From Methanoculleus frigidifontis (GTDB lineage Archaea; Halobacteriota; Methanomicrobia; Methanomicrobiales; Methanoculleaceae): a stretch of DNA of 64,000 nucleotides. Made by a program: the position numbers and the translations under genes. Below, piece after piece: positions 52,429 through 61,374 of this stretch (its first letter is position 1; the number at the start of each line of letters is the position of its first letter). The stretch lies in assembly GCF_030464345.1 (NCBI RefSeq), contig NZ_VCYH01000002.1, forward strand, positions 310,001 to 374,000, given 5' to 3'. Under the pieces are notes generated by a model. It had not been told where the DNA came from. It did no database searches and worked only from the letters and a program-made list of their open reading frames with translations.

Positions 52429-52791
52429 TCACCGTGAAGAAATCCACGCGCTGATGAGATCCTTCTCCTTCTTCAGCATCTTGAGCTGGTTTGCCGGCCC
52501 GATCACCGTCAGCCGGCTCTCGCTCTTCTTGCCGCCGAAGAGCTTGCCGAAGAATCCTCCCGAATCCTTCAGAGGATATGTCTCCATCTCAATCCCGGAG
52601 AACCCGTCCGGGGTGATCTCGCGCATCGTCACCTCGATGAGTTTGCTCTGCTCGTCGGGAGCAAGGCCGCGCTCGAGGACGACGATATTACCCTCCATGA
52701 CATCATCGAGAATCAGCCGGATCTTCTCCATCGCTGTCAGCCGCTCGAGGCGGTCCGCGGAGATCAGGTCAATCTGGACACCCTGAATCAT
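52429..52791 (-). CDS. arvB: OapB/ArvB-type protein (DUF2073)
   Basis: A 120-residue alpha/beta protein of the DUF2073 type: GVQIDLISADRLERLTAMEK, VLERGLAPDEQSKLIEVTM, TRPDGFSG-like and VIGPANQLKMLKKEKDLI. It is encoded between the Era-like GTPase (5 nt gap) and the zinc-ribbon gene. DUF2073 proteins occur only in this GTPase context; it probably regulates or assembles with ArvA. Confidence 0.86.
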   Translation of the reverse strand: MIQGVQIDLISADRLERLTAMEKIRLILDDVMEGNIVVLERGLAPDEQSKLIEVTMREITPDGFSGIEMETYPLKDSGGFFGKLFGGKKSESRLTVIGPANQLKMLKKEKDLISAWISSR

Positions 52792-52796
52792 CTACA

Positions 52797-53438
52797 TCAC
52801 CCGAAATAACTCGCCATCTTCTCGTACAGTTCTTCCACGTTGTTGCCCTCGAGACCCGAGATCGAAACGACAGGGTGCTGCGGGAACGCGCTCTTGATCC
52901 GGGCGGCCGAAGCGTCGGGAAGATCGTTCTTGTTCGCGACGATGAGGACCGGCAGTTTCCTGCTCTCGATGATCCCGACCATCATAATATTCACCTGCAT
53001 GAACGGGTCCTGCGTCGCATCGAGCATGTAGATGACGCCATCGATGTCCTCCCGGAGCCAGTGCATCGCTTCGGCAACACCCTCCGTGGCTTCCCGGGCT
53101 CTCTTGACCGCGTCGTCCTTCTCCATCCCGTACTCCAGAAACTCGTTGTAGTCGATCTTCGTCGTCACCCCCGGCGTATCGACGATATCGATGTTGATGG
53201 ACTGCCCGTCGTTCCCGGTAATCGTAATGTTCTCCTTTCTGCGCACACGGCGTGTCTCGTGCGGCACTTCGCTGACCGGCCCGACAGCGTCCCCTGTCCA
53301 GTCCCGCACGATCCTGTTTGCAAGCGTCGTCTTACCGGCATTGGGCGGGCCGTAGATCCCAATGCGGGAAGAACGTTTCTTAAAGAACGTCTTCAGGAAC
53401 CGCGAAATCTTCTGCTTCGTACGTACAAAGAATGTCAT
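52797..53438 (-). CDS. arvA: Era-like small GTPase OapA/ArvA
   Basis: A 213-residue protein with a basic N-terminal helix (RTKQKISRFLKTFFKKR), which could contact membrane. G1 is GPPNAGKTT at about 29-37, G2 the Thr in PHETRRV, G3 DTPGV and G4 ANKND. It is the euryarchaeal small GTPase family that I recall as required for vesicle production in Haloferax (ArvA). It leads the arvABC operon and is divergent from the CBS operon with about 210 bp between. Confidence 0.88.
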   Translation of the reverse strand: MTFFVRTKQKISRFLKTFFKKRSSRIGIYGPPNAGKTTLANRIVRDWTGDAVGPVSEVPHETRRVRRKENITITGNDGQSINIDIVDTPGVTTKIDYNEFLEYGMEKDDAVKRAREATEGVAEAMHWLREDIDGVIYMLDATQDPFMQVNIMMVGIIESRKLPVLIVANKNDLPDASAARIKSAFPQHPVVSISGLEGNNVEELYEKMASYFG

Positions 53439-53572
53439 TCTGCACCCTCAAGATCTCTCTTTTTTTATCCGTATTAGTAACACTATGTCACTCATAAATA
53501 AATATAATTATATGTAATAGCGGACGATTTAATCGATTCTGTGACTTCATTTGCTCCGCCGGCCACACGAAT

Positions 53573-53583
53573 TCTTTTATACT
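53573..53583 (+). promoter_or_regulatory. TATA box of the CBS operon in the arvA/CBS divergent region
   Basis: TCTTTTATACT lies about 70 nt before the first CBS gene. The 53439-53560 stretch is very AT-rich (ATAAATAAATATAATTA) and must also hold the arvA promoter on the other strand. No clear operator was seen. Confidence 0.4.
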
Positions 53584-53650
53584 GCTGAATCCTAGATACA
53601 GGTGAACCTGAAGGATCAGCTCGAAGCAGCGACCATACAGGGTGAGTTTC

Positions 53651-54214
53651 ATGGCAAACCACAACGATTCGATCCACCTCGAAGTACGCGTTCCCATCAG
53701 AGAGGTGATGCGGAGCCATCCGACAACAATCGACGTACACGAAACGGTCGCAGATGCAGCGCGGGCGATGTGCCGCGACGAGGTCGGCAGCTGCATCGTC
53801 CTGGAGAGCAACCTGCCGATAGGGATCATCACCGAAGAAGATATCAACTGTAAGGTAGTTGCACAGGACAGAAAGCCGGGCAGCGTGCAGATCAGCGACA
53901 TCATGAGTACGCCGCTGATCACCATCGGTGCGGAGAAGCTCGTCGCCGACGCCGCCTCGATGATGGTGAGGCACCGGGTGCGCCGGCTTCCCGTCGTCGA
54001 GAACCAGCAGGTCATCGGCATGGTGACCGTCCGGGACATCCTCACGGTGGCCAACGAGATGAACGAACTCATGGCCGACCTGATCGAGATCAACCGCGAA
54101 GAGAACTACGAGATCGGCGTCTGCGACCGCTGCGGGACGATGTCGGACGACCTGATGCGCATCGATGCCCTGATGCTCTGCCCCGCGTGCAGAGAGGAGG
54201 AACGAATCTCATGA
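53651..54214 (+). CDS. CBS-pair protein with C-terminal zinc ribbon
   Basis: A 187-residue protein. Two CBS repeats (VREVMRSHPTTIDVHETVAD and QISDIMSTPLITIGAEKLVA starts) are followed by a linker helix and a zinc ribbon (CDRCGTMSDDLM with CPAC). CBS pairs bind adenosine nucleotides or SAM and act as energy sensors; the ribbon may contact nucleic acid or another subunit. GGTGAG precedes the ATG. The stop overlaps the next start (ATGA). It is the first of five consecutive CBS genes. Confidence 0.88.
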   Translation: MANHNDSIHLEVRVPIREVMRSHPTTIDVHETVADAARAMCRDEVGSCIVLESNLPIGIITEEDINCKVVAQDRKPGSVQISDIMSTPLITIGAEKLVADAASMMVRHRVRRLPVVENQQVIGMVTVRDILTVANEMNELMADLIEINREENYEIGVCDRCGTMSDDLMRIDALMLCPACREEERIS

Positions 54215-54969
54215 AGGTTGCGTCGGATCTTATGGTAGCTGTACCAAAACTGCACTACAACGATTTCGTCACGAAAGCACGCAGCGTCCTGCGGGAAGAC
54301 GTCTTTCGCGAACTCTACGTGCTGGACGACCGGGATCACCTGCTCGGGTATCTCGATATATCCGACGCCCTTAAGGTGACCGGGACAAAGTCGAACGTCA
54401 CGGTGGAAGGTTTCGTGAAAGAAGCCGCGACGACGAGCCCGGATGCACCCCTCGGGCAGGTTGCCCAGGCCATCCGGAAATACTCCAGCAGCAGCGCCGC
54501 AATCGTCGATACGGACGGCAGGGTGCTCGGCGGAGTGCTCCTCTCCGACCTCTTTCCGGTCCTCACCTCCCGCCATGAGATCCGCGGCAGGGTAGCAGAC
54601 GTCATGTCACGCGACGTCGTCACCGCCGCCCCGCACGACCCGATACCCAGGATATACACCCTCATCACGGCAAGCGGTTTTTCAGCCTTTCCCGTGGTGG
54701 CGAAACGAGACTTGATCGGCATCGTCTCCCGGCGAGACCTCCTCCGTGCAGGGAGCGTCCGCACCGCAGTCAAGAATGCGGCCGATTCGACCGTCGAACG
54801 CATCATGACGACGCCGGCCGTCACCGTCTCACCGGACGAGACGGTGGGTGCCGCCGCCGCCCTGATGGTCAGGCACAATATCAGCCGGCTCCCGGTTGTG
54901 GAAGACGCGCATCTCGTCGGCATCATCGACCGGCACGATGTGCTGAACGCCTTAGTGATACAGGAATGA
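54211..54969 (+). CDS. Four-CBS-repeat protein (a)
   Basis: A 252-residue protein with four CBS repeats and no other domain. Repeats 3 and 4 are canonical (VADVMSRDVVTAAPHDPI, VERIMTTPAVTVSPDETV). Repeats 1 and 2 are divergent (ELYVLDDRDHLLGYLDISDA, AAIVDTDGRVLGGVLLSDLF). Likely a stand-alone ligand-binding module. Its start overlaps the upstream stop, and the next gene follows after 6 nt. Confidence 0.87.
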   Translation: MKVASDLMVAVPKLHYNDFVTKARSVLREDVFRELYVLDDRDHLLGYLDISDALKVTGTKSNVTVEGFVKEAATTSPDAPLGQVAQAIRKYSSSSAAIVDTDGRVLGGVLLSDLFPVLTSRHEIRGRVADVMSRDVVTAAPHDPIPRIYTLITASGFSAFPVVAKRDLIGIVSRRDLLRAGSVRTAVKNAADSTVERIMTTPAVTVSPDETVGAAAALMVRHNISRLPVVEDAHLVGIIDRHDVLNALVIQE

Positions 54970-54975
54970 TACCGT

Positions 54976-55917
54976 ATGCATCAGAATAACCAGAAAAAGA
55001 AGCAGGCAGACAAGCTGCTGAAGATGCCCGGCAAACTCGACCGCGGCCCGGTCGATTTCAAATCGCGGGTCGTTGAATACAACGGCGAGATCATGGCCAT
55101 CGCCACCAAAAACGTCATCACCGCCCACCAGACGACCCCGATCATCCAGGCCGTCGAGACGATGACCCGCGAAGGGTTCCGGCGTCTCCCCATCACGGAT
55201 GCCGGAAGCGGGAAACTCCGCGGCATCGTCACGAACAGCGACATCATCAACTTCATGGGCGGCGGCGACAAGTTCAACCTGGTGCAGGTGAAGCACCGGG
55301 GCAACTTCCTGGCCGCCATCAACGACACCCTCCGGGAGATCATGAGCCCGCACCTGATCACCCTGCAGGACAGCGCCCATATCATGGACGCCGTCGATGC
55401 CATCCTGCACCGGAACGTCAGCGGCGTCCCGATCGTCGATGCCGACGGCGACCTCCGGGGCATCGTGACCGAACGCGACGTCATGAAGGTGCTTACCACC
55501 GAGAACGCGTCCCGGACGGTGGAGGAGACCATGAACGCCTCGGTGCGGGTCGCCCGCCCCGACAGCCCCGTCGGGGAGGTCAGCAGGAAGATGGTGAAGC
55601 ACCAGTTCCGGCGGCTGCCGGTCGTCTCCGACGACGTCCTCTGCGGCATCATCACGGCGACCGACATCATGAAGTACCTCGGCAACGGCCAGGTCTTTGA
55701 GAAACTGGTCACCGGGGACGCCGCGGAGGTGATGGCGCTGCCGGTCCGCTCTCTGATGTCCGGCGAACTGCATACCACCACGCCGGAGAAGAACATCCAC
55801 GACACCGCCGTCGAGATGCTCCAGCATAATATCGGCGCGATGCCGGTCATTGAAGACTCTCACCTTGTCGGCCTCATCACCGAGTACGATCTTGTGAAAG
55901 CGTTTCTTGAGGAGTGA
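54976..55917 (+). CDS. Four-CBS-repeat protein (b)
   Basis: A 313-residue protein. A basic N-terminal tail (QNNQKKKQADKLLKMPGK, about 35 residues) precedes four canonical CBS repeats (VITAHQTTPIIQAVETM; IMSPHLITLQDSAHIMDA; MNASVRVARPDSPVGEV; LMSGELHTTTPEKNIHDT). The tail might bind nucleic acid or a membrane. The end overlaps or abuts the next gene. Confidence 0.87.
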   Translation: MHQNNQKKKQADKLLKMPGKLDRGPVDFKSRVVEYNGEIMAIATKNVITAHQTTPIIQAVETMTREGFRRLPITDAGSGKLRGIVTNSDIINFMGGGDKFNLVQVKHRGNFLAAINDTLREIMSPHLITLQDSAHIMDAVDAILHRNVSGVPIVDADGDLRGIVTERDVMKVLTTENASRTVEETMNASVRVARPDSPVGEVSRKMVKHQFRRLPVVSDDVLCGIITATDIMKYLGNGQVFEKLVTGDAAEVMALPVRSLMSGELHTTTPEKNIHDTAVEMLQHNIGAMPVIEDSHLVGLITEYDLVKAFLEE

Positions 55918-55925
55918 ACGAAAAA

Positions 55926-56765
55926 ATGCGTGCAGTTGATGTGATGACCTCACCGGTCTATGTCGTTGCCCCCACCGAGAGTGTGGGCTATGCCCGAAAC
56001 CTCATGCTCAAGCACCGGGTGTCCCGCCTGCCGGTCATGGAAGGCGACGCCCTGCAGGGGATTCTGACGAAGAAGGATATCGCATACCGGCTGCGCCACA
56101 GCGAGCCGATCTGGCGCAGACGGCCGATCGACCGGATCCCGGTCAGCATCCTGATGGCTCCCGAGCCCCTCACGGCGGCTCCCGAGACCGGCACCCGGGA
56201 TATAGCGATCACGATGCTCGAGAAGGATATCAGCGGACTGCCGGTCGTCGAGGACGGGAAGGTCACCGGGATCGTCACCAAGTCGGACATCATGCGCTCC
56301 GCCTATATCCAGGGGCTCGAGGCCCGCGCCGACGCCGTTATGGAGGATGCCGTCACCGTCAACCGTTACCATTCACTCGACCACATCATCGACACGATAA
56401 AAGGGAACACGGACAAGCTCGTCGTCGTTAACGACAACGGCAGTCTGGCAGGTATTATAACGGAGAGCAACATAGCATTCTTCGAGTACCTGGATGAGAA
56501 GATGAATCTCCCGGTCAAAGACATCACCCATCTGCGGAAGGCCGAACCGGGGGGGAGGAAACGCTTCAGGTACGTCACAGAGGTGGCCGCCGTCGCCGAG
56601 GATATCATGACCCGCCCGGTGATCACCATCGCCCCCGGCACAATGCTCGGGGAAGCGGTCGCCACGATGCTCGAACACCACGTCAACAGCCTCGTCGTCA
56701 CCGACGGCGACGAGATCAGGGGAATAATCACACGAGACGATATCATCAAGGAAGTGGCAAAATGA
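55926..56765 (+). CDS. Four-CBS-repeat protein (c)
   Basis: About 279 residues from ATG 55926, with GGAGTGA upstream. An in-frame GTG at 55914 overlaps the previous stop and is also possible. It has four CBS repeats; the first begins DVMTSPVYVVAPTESVGYA and the last DIMTRPVITIAPGTMLGEA. The third is followed by a 35-residue insertion (VKDITHLRKAEPGGRKRFRY). It ends with an ATGA overlap. Confidence 0.87.
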   Translation: MRAVDVMTSPVYVVAPTESVGYARNLMLKHRVSRLPVMEGDALQGILTKKDIAYRLRHSEPIWRRRPIDRIPVSILMAPEPLTAAPETGTRDIAITMLEKDISGLPVVEDGKVTGIVTKSDIMRSAYIQGLEARADAVMEDAVTVNRYHSLDHIIDTIKGNTDKLVVVNDNGSLAGIITESNIAFFEYLDEKMNLPVKDITHLRKAEPGGRKRFRYVTEVAAVAEDIMTRPVITIAPGTMLGEAVATMLEHHVNSLVVTDGDEIRGIITRDDIIKEVAK

Positions 56766-57544
56766 GCGAGAGATTTCAGATACAGATCAAAGACATCATG
56801 TCAAAGCCCCGCACCATCGCGAAATCGGCAGTTGTCAGCGACGCGCTGAAGAAGATGCTCGACGAAGGGGCCGATCCACTCATCGTCACCAATAACGGCA
56901 CGGTCGTCGGCACGACCTCACGGGCCGCCATCGCCGAGACGCTCGGGAGCAGAAAAAACTCCATGATCGCAGCGACGTCCATCCACGTGGCAAACACCGT
57001 CGAGGAGGACTTCACCTCGGCATACCCGGACCAGAACATCGCCGTCCTGGTGCCCCTGCTCCAGCACTACAAGCTCGTGGTCGTCCTCGACAGTGAACAC
57101 CGGCTTATCGGCCAGGTGGGCGCTGAAGAGATACTCCGGGTCCTGAAGCCGTCGGGCAGCATCGCAGACGTCATGGAGCCGGCCTACACCATCCAGGCCG
57201 AAGAGCGGGCGGTGCACCTCCGCCGCAGGATGCTCGACGACAACATCGACCGCTTCATCGTCGCGGACGGCGACGAACTCATGGGCATCGTGACGGAGAT
57301 CGACGTCGCCAAGGCGATGTTCTCCTTCAAGGAGGTCGTGGAGAGCAAGTACCAGGACCACCGGATCCGAAACCTCCTCGTCCGCGACATCATGAGCTCG
57401 CCGCTCGTCGCCGTCAGCGCGGAGAAGAGCGTCTCCGAGACGATCGACATGATGCTCAGCAAGGGCTTCAGCTCGGTGCCGGTCACGGACGGCCGCAAAG
57501 TCGTCGGTGTCATCACGAAGAATTCGCTGATACGCGCGCTGTAA
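56762..57544 (+). CDS. Four-CBS-repeat protein (d)
   Basis: A 260-residue protein with four CBS repeats (KDIMSKPRTIAKSAVVSDAL first, RDIMSSPLVAVSAEKSVSET last). The central pair is divergent. It is the last gene of the operon. Together the five genes encode 18 CBS repeats without any attached enzyme or channel, so they may assemble into a hetero-oligomeric nucleotide sensor. Confidence 0.87.
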   Translation: MSERFQIQIKDIMSKPRTIAKSAVVSDALKKMLDEGADPLIVTNNGTVVGTTSRAAIAETLGSRKNSMIAATSIHVANTVEEDFTSAYPDQNIAVLVPLLQHYKLVVVLDSEHRLIGQVGAEEILRVLKPSGSIADVMEPAYTIQAEERAVHLRRRMLDDNIDRFIVADGDELMGIVTEIDVAKAMFSFKEVVESKYQDHRIRNLLVRDIMSSPLVAVSAEKSVSETIDMMLSKGFSSVPVTDGRKVVGVITKNSLIRAL

Positions 57545-58036
57545 CGCTGCGGAAATACAACCCTACCTTTTTTCAGACGCTCGAAGATCGGGAGCGGAGG
57601 CTTTCGGAGATGAACGGACGGAGGGGTAGGGACATACGGCGGCAACAGGTAGACGCTCTCGATGCATTCACCGGACAGCGGACCGTAGGGGCAATCGCAA
57701 GCGGGGGAAGGGTATCAGGGGAGGGGGGCGGCCCCCTCCCCTGGCCCCACCCCCGTGGAGACATCCGTCACGGCACGGTTTTTCCGGGAAAGCCAGGGTA
57801 AAATCTGCCTTCAAGTACCACACAGCGACACCCCTCCCGGAAAGCGTACGGATGCGTCCTGCCGAAGGCCCGCAGACACTGCTGGTAAACAGGAGCGTTC
57901 CTCGTATCGACCGGAAGCCACAACGACCCCCCAAATCGCGAGACGTCCCCGGCTTTCCAGACTTTTCAAAAAAGCGCATCCGCGTCTATCCCGGAGCCGT
58001 CAGTACGGCTATATGCCCTCGCGAAGACCACCTCTC
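57545..58036. other. Repeat-rich intergenic stretch
   Basis: About 490 bp with no credible gene. It contains a CCGTAGGGGCAATCGC module and GC-rich CCCC/GGGG blocks. A 27-bp element at 57745-57771 is repeated downstream at 58952. Short open frames here are low-complexity. It looks like degenerate repeat debris. Confidence 0.6.
57745..57771 (+). repeat. 27-bp repeat, first copy
   Basis: This begins CCCCACCCCCGTGGAGACAT and ends CCGTCAC. It matches 58952-58978 with one difference (G to A). The neighbouring CCGT(A/G)GGGGCAATCGC words at about 57683 and 58528 are also shared. Confidence 0.85.
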
Positions 58037-58479
58037 ATGGCCGGAAAACAGTATCTCATATGTATAGTGCTCCTGATAGCGGTAAGCGCCATCCTGGCGG
58101 CGGGGTGTACGTCAGACCGGGCAGGGATTCAGAACACCACGACCATCACCACGCCACCTCCACCGGTTCCGACGACCGAACGCATCGATACAAACCCGCC
58201 GGGCACCCCATATGTCCAGCCGAAGTTCACCACCGGCGACGTTGTCACAGACGACCTTCGAATACGTGTGTCGGGCTCGTCGTGCTGAAACCGTCCCTTC
58301 CGCACGAAGCGTACATTCTGCGGGAGGCAGACCGCTGCACGCCGAACAACCCCTCGTGGACGTGGACCGGTGAGCCCTTCGGCAGATCCTACGCTGAGAT
58401 AGACGGCGGCGCATACGTGGCGATCGACCATATCGACAACACGCTCACGGTCATCGGGCCGGTACGGACGCTCCCGTAA
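58037..58479 (+). pseudogene. Frameshifted lipoprotein
   Basis: The ATG at 58037 opens a clear lipoprotein signal (IVLLIAVSAILAAGC, lipobox LAAGC) followed by a Thr/Pro-rich spacer. The frame ends early at 58288. The natural continuation is in another frame from about 58262: GLVVLKPSLPHEAYILREAD, then SYAEIDGGAYVAIDHIDNTL and IGPVRTLP, stopping at 58479. A single-base indel near 58262-58285 therefore splits one ~145-residue secreted protein. Genuine decay and a sequencing error cannot be told apart here. Confidence 0.75.
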
Positions 58480-59145
58480 CGCACGGGTTCGCACATTGTA
58501 TACCCCGGCTTTCCGGACCAATGGACCGTGGGGGCAATCGCGCCGGGGGAGAGGGGCGGCCCCCATAGACGCTACCGTACCCTCTGGATGCGCTGAATTC
58601 CTGTTGCTCTCGGCGGGGTCCAGGCACGTGATGAGGTTCCATCTCTTGCTCCGGATGACCGCAACCCGGGGTATTCGGGGGCATGGGCTTTCCCCGGGGT
58701 ATCGCCATGACTGCCCCCGCCCCCAGGGGCGGGGGAGGAGGCCGGGCGAGGTGGGGGGTGAGGTGTGCGGATCTTCGCGTAAGACAGGGGAGGGGGAAAC
58801 CCCTCCCCGTCAGCCCCACCCCAACGGCGATAGCCGCCAGAGTCCACGGCATGGGGAGACGCCCGGGAAAAAGGTCGTCCCCGGCCCGTCAGGGGAAGAA
58901 CACGGTATACGCGCAAATCCCCGTATCTCAGGGTAACGCTAATGGGGCATCCCCCACCCCCATGGAGACATCCGTCACAGTCCACTGTACGAGGAACGGT
59001 AGATACGTCGCACGTCTCTGTAGATATGTAGCCGAGTTCCGCACAGCAATACGTCTCCCGAAAGAATTGCACCAGATCCAAAAGCATCGCCCCCGGTGCC
59101 ACGTATTTAATAGCCTTCAGGCAAAATCCATAACCGGAACTGACT
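58480..59145. other. Repeat-rich intergenic stretch and DHS promoter
   Basis: About 665 bp without a gene. It holds degenerate copies of the CCGTGGGGGCAATCGC and GGGGAG/CCCC modules and the second 27-bp repeat. The TATA-like CGTATTTAATAG at 59102-59113 would drive deoxyhypusine synthase with a leader of about 15-20 nt. Confidence 0.6.
58952..58978 (+). repeat. 27-bp repeat, second copy
   Basis: The partner of 57745-57771 with one mismatch. The lipoprotein pseudogene lies between the two direct copies. Confidence 0.85.
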
Positions 59146-60108
59146 ATGAAGCCCACCCAGCCAGTCGAACCGAACGTCAATATTACGGCACTCCTCGAAT
59201 CAATGAGCAAGACAGGCTTTCAGGGAAGAAAACTCGGCGAATCTCTCGGCATCTGGACCGAGATGATCAAAGACCCCGACTGCACGATCCTCCTCGGCCT
59301 CTCCGGCGCGATGGTGCCGGCAGGGATGCAGAACTGCCTGATCGAGCTTGTGAAGCGCCGGTACGTGGACGCAATCGTCTCGACCGGTGCGAACGTCTTC
59401 CACGACACCTGCGAACACCTCGGCGTCCGCCACTACCTCGGCCACCACCACGCCGACGACACCGCGCTCTATGAGCAGGGGATCGACCGGATCTACGACG
59501 TCTTCGCCTACGAGAGCCAGTTTCGGGAGATCGACGCCGAGATCGCCCGGTTTGCCGACGAGATCGCGCCCTTCCGGGGATCGTCGCGGGAGTTCATCGC
59601 GCGGCTCGGCGAGTGGGTGGCAAAAGAGCGTCCCGAAGGCAGATCGCTCGTCGCCACCTGCGCCGCAGAGGGCGTCCCGATCTTCGTCCCGGCGCTCTGC
59701 GACTCCTCGATCGGCATCGGGCTCGTGATGGCGCGCCGCCGGGGCGTCGCGGTCGACGTCGACCAGATCGCCGACACCGACGAGATCACCCGGATCGTCG
59801 AGGGCGCGCAGAAGACCGGCGTCGTCTACGTCGGCGGCGGTGTCCCGAAGAACTTCATCCAGCAGACCCAGGTCATCGCGTCGATCCACAACCAGGACCT
59901 CGGCGGCCACGCCTACGCAATCCAGTACACCACCGACGCACCCCACTGGGGCGGCCTCTCCGGGTGCACCTTCGAAGAGGCGATCAGCTGGGGCAAAGAG
60001 GCCCCGCTGTCTCCCCGCGTCCAGTGCTTCTGCGACGCGACGATTGCACTCCCCATCATCACCTCTGCGCTGATAGGAGCCGGCGTCGCCCGGTCTCGTG
60101 CCCCCTGA
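59146..60108 (+). CDS. dys: Deoxyhypusine synthase
   Basis: A 320-residue protein. The NAD-binding and active-site signatures are VSTGANVFHD, SSIGIGLVMARRR-like, DVDQIADTDEI, and VVYVGGGVPKNFIQQ with the catalytic Lys in GVPKN. It transfers the butylamine group of spermidine (or, in archaea, possibly other polyamines) to a lysine of aIF5A. It stands alone between an intergenic repeat region and tRNA-Ser. Confidence 0.95.
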   Translation: MKPTQPVEPNVNITALLESMSKTGFQGRKLGESLGIWTEMIKDPDCTILLGLSGAMVPAGMQNCLIELVKRRYVDAIVSTGANVFHDTCEHLGVRHYLGHHHADDTALYEQGIDRIYDVFAYESQFREIDAEIARFADEIAPFRGSSREFIARLGEWVAKERPEGRSLVATCAAEGVPIFVPALCDSSIGIGLVMARRRGVAVDVDQIADTDEITRIVEGAQKTGVVYVGGGVPKNFIQQTQVIASIHNQDLGGHAYAIQYTTDAPHWGGLSGCTFEEAISWGKEAPLSPRVQCFCDATIALPIITSALIGAGVARSRAP

Positions 60109-60177
60109 ACACCACAACCATTATAACCAAATCCAACAAAATTATTTGAGCACACACCATAGAAAACTGTGTCTGGA

Positions 60178-60196
60178 GCAACACCGTCGGTGTTGC
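60178..60196. promoter_or_regulatory. Hairpin between DHS and tRNA-Ser
   Basis: GCAACACC-GTC-GGTGTTGC is a perfect 8-bp stem with a 3-nt loop, 26 nt upstream of the tRNA 5' end. It could be part of a 5' leader of the tRNA precursor or a termination/processing signal. No oligo-T tract follows it. Confidence 0.5.
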
Positions 60197-60222
60197 GAGT
60201 GTCGAAAGATGCGACATTCTAT

Positions 60223-60307
60223 GTTGAGGTAGCCAAGCCTGGTATGGCGCAGGTTTGCTAAACCTGTGTCCCCCTGGGACTCGAGGGTTCAAATCCCTCC
60301 CTCAGCG
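60223..60307 (+). tRNA. tRNA-Ser (anticodon GCU)
   Basis: Class II tRNA, 85 nt. The acceptor GTTGAGG pairs with CCTCAGC (one G-U). The anticodon stem CAGGT/ACCTG holds loop TTGCTAA, anticodon GCT, reading AGC/AGU. There is a long variable arm, T-arm GAGGG-TTCAAAT-CCCTC and discriminator G. CCA is not encoded. It sits directly upstream of the ribosomal protein operon, as in many euryarchaea. Confidence 0.95.
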
Positions 60308-60356
60308 CTTCCAAACGATTGCAGATCATCGACACCACCGGTCATGAGGCGATTTC

Positions 60357-60806
60357 ATGGATGAAGAAGAGATAAAATACTTTGTTCGGATCAGAAACAC
60401 CGATCTCGACGGAACCAAGGCAGTGCATATCGCACTGACGGGCTTAAAGGGCGTCGGGGCACACACCTCGCGCACCATCTCCCGGCTCGCAGAGGTCAAC
60501 CCTCACGCAACCCTCGGGAAACTCGACGACGAATCGGTTGAACGTATTGCAAACGCCGTCGACGCCTACACATCCTCGGTGCCTTCCTGGATGGTCAACC
60601 GTCCCAAGGACATCTACACCGGCGAGTCCAAACACCTCCTCGGCAACGACCTGACGATGATGTTCGAGGAAGACGTCAACCGCATGCGCAAGATCCGCTG
60701 CTACCGCGGCATCCGGCACGAGACCGGGCAGAAGGTCAGGGGTCAGCGCACCAAGTCCACGGGCAGAACGGGCACGACCGTCGGTGTGAAGAGGAAGAAG
60801 TCATAA
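60357..60806 (+). CDS. rps13: Ribosomal protein S13
   Basis: A 149-residue archaeal S13p. It starts [20 protein letters not shown], with helix-two-turn-helix ([15 protein letters not shown]) and the conserved C-terminal [20 protein letters not shown] region, which contacts 16S rRNA at the subunit head. It is the first gene of the S13-S4-S11-rpoD operon, 50 nt behind tRNA-Ser. Confidence 0.97.
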   Translation: MDEEEIKYFVRIRNTDLDGTKAVHIALTGLKGVGAHTSRTISRLAEVNPHATLGKLDDESVERIANAVDAYTSSVPSWMVNRPKDIYTGESKHLLGNDLTMMFEEDVNRMRKIRCYRGIRHETGQKVRGQRTKSTGRTGTTVGVKRKKS

Positions 60807-60819
60807 CGCTGGTGATACC

Positions 60820-61371
60820 ATGGGATATCCGGGAAAGAACCACAAACAGTACGCCACACCGAAACGGCGCTTCGAAAAGACCCGTCTTGAGGACGAAAAG
60901 CGGCTGGTCATCGAGTACGGCCTGCGCAACAAGCGCGAGATCTGGAAGGCGCAGAGCGTCATCCGCAAGTACCGTACCGCAGCCCGTGAACTCGTCGCTC
61001 TGAAGTCCGCAGGTGCCGCGCACCAGGAAGAGTTCGAGAAGAAGAGAGCCCAGCTCGTAAGCCACCTGCAGCGCTACGGCATCATCGGCGAAGGGGCCGA
61101 CATCGACAACGTCCTGGCACTCAAAGTCGAGCAGCAGCTCGACCGCCGCCTCCAGACCATGGTCTGCAGGAAAGGTCTTGCACGCTCTCCGAAGCAGGCA
61201 CGCCAGTTCATCACCCACGGCCACATCGCCGTCGGCGGACGCCGGGTCACCATCCCGAGCTACCGTGTCGCAAAGCGGGAAGAGGCGGAGATCGGCTACT
61301 ACGGCCCCTCGCCGCTGACGAACGAAGTCCACCCCGAGCGGGACAGGATTGCACGCGTAGGAGTGAGATAA
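60820..61371 (+). CDS. rps4: Ribosomal protein S4
   Basis: A 183-residue archaeal S4p. The N-terminus is [20 protein letters not shown], and the S4 RNA-binding fold lies at about 105-165 ([37 protein letters not shown]). It nucleates 30S assembly. It lies 13 nt after rps13. Confidence 0.97.
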   Translation: MGYPGKNHKQYATPKRRFEKTRLEDEKRLVIEYGLRNKREIWKAQSVIRKYRTAARELVALKSAGAAHQEEFEKKRAQLVSHLQRYGIIGEGADIDNVLALKVEQQLDRRLQTMVCRKGLARSPKQARQFITHGHIAVGGRRVTIPSYRVAKREEAEIGYYGPSPLTNEVHPERDRIARVGVR

Positions 61372-61374
61372 GGC

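Noticed and set aside
57610-57801. 63-residue frame in the repeat-rich region as a gene
   Set aside because: Its sequence is made of the repeated GC-rich modules and the similar module at 58.5 kb is not open in the same way.
60178-60196. Hairpin before tRNA-Ser as an intrinsic terminator of the DHS gene
   Set aside because: The stem is good but no T-rich tract follows, which archaeal termination relies on; the role stays open.
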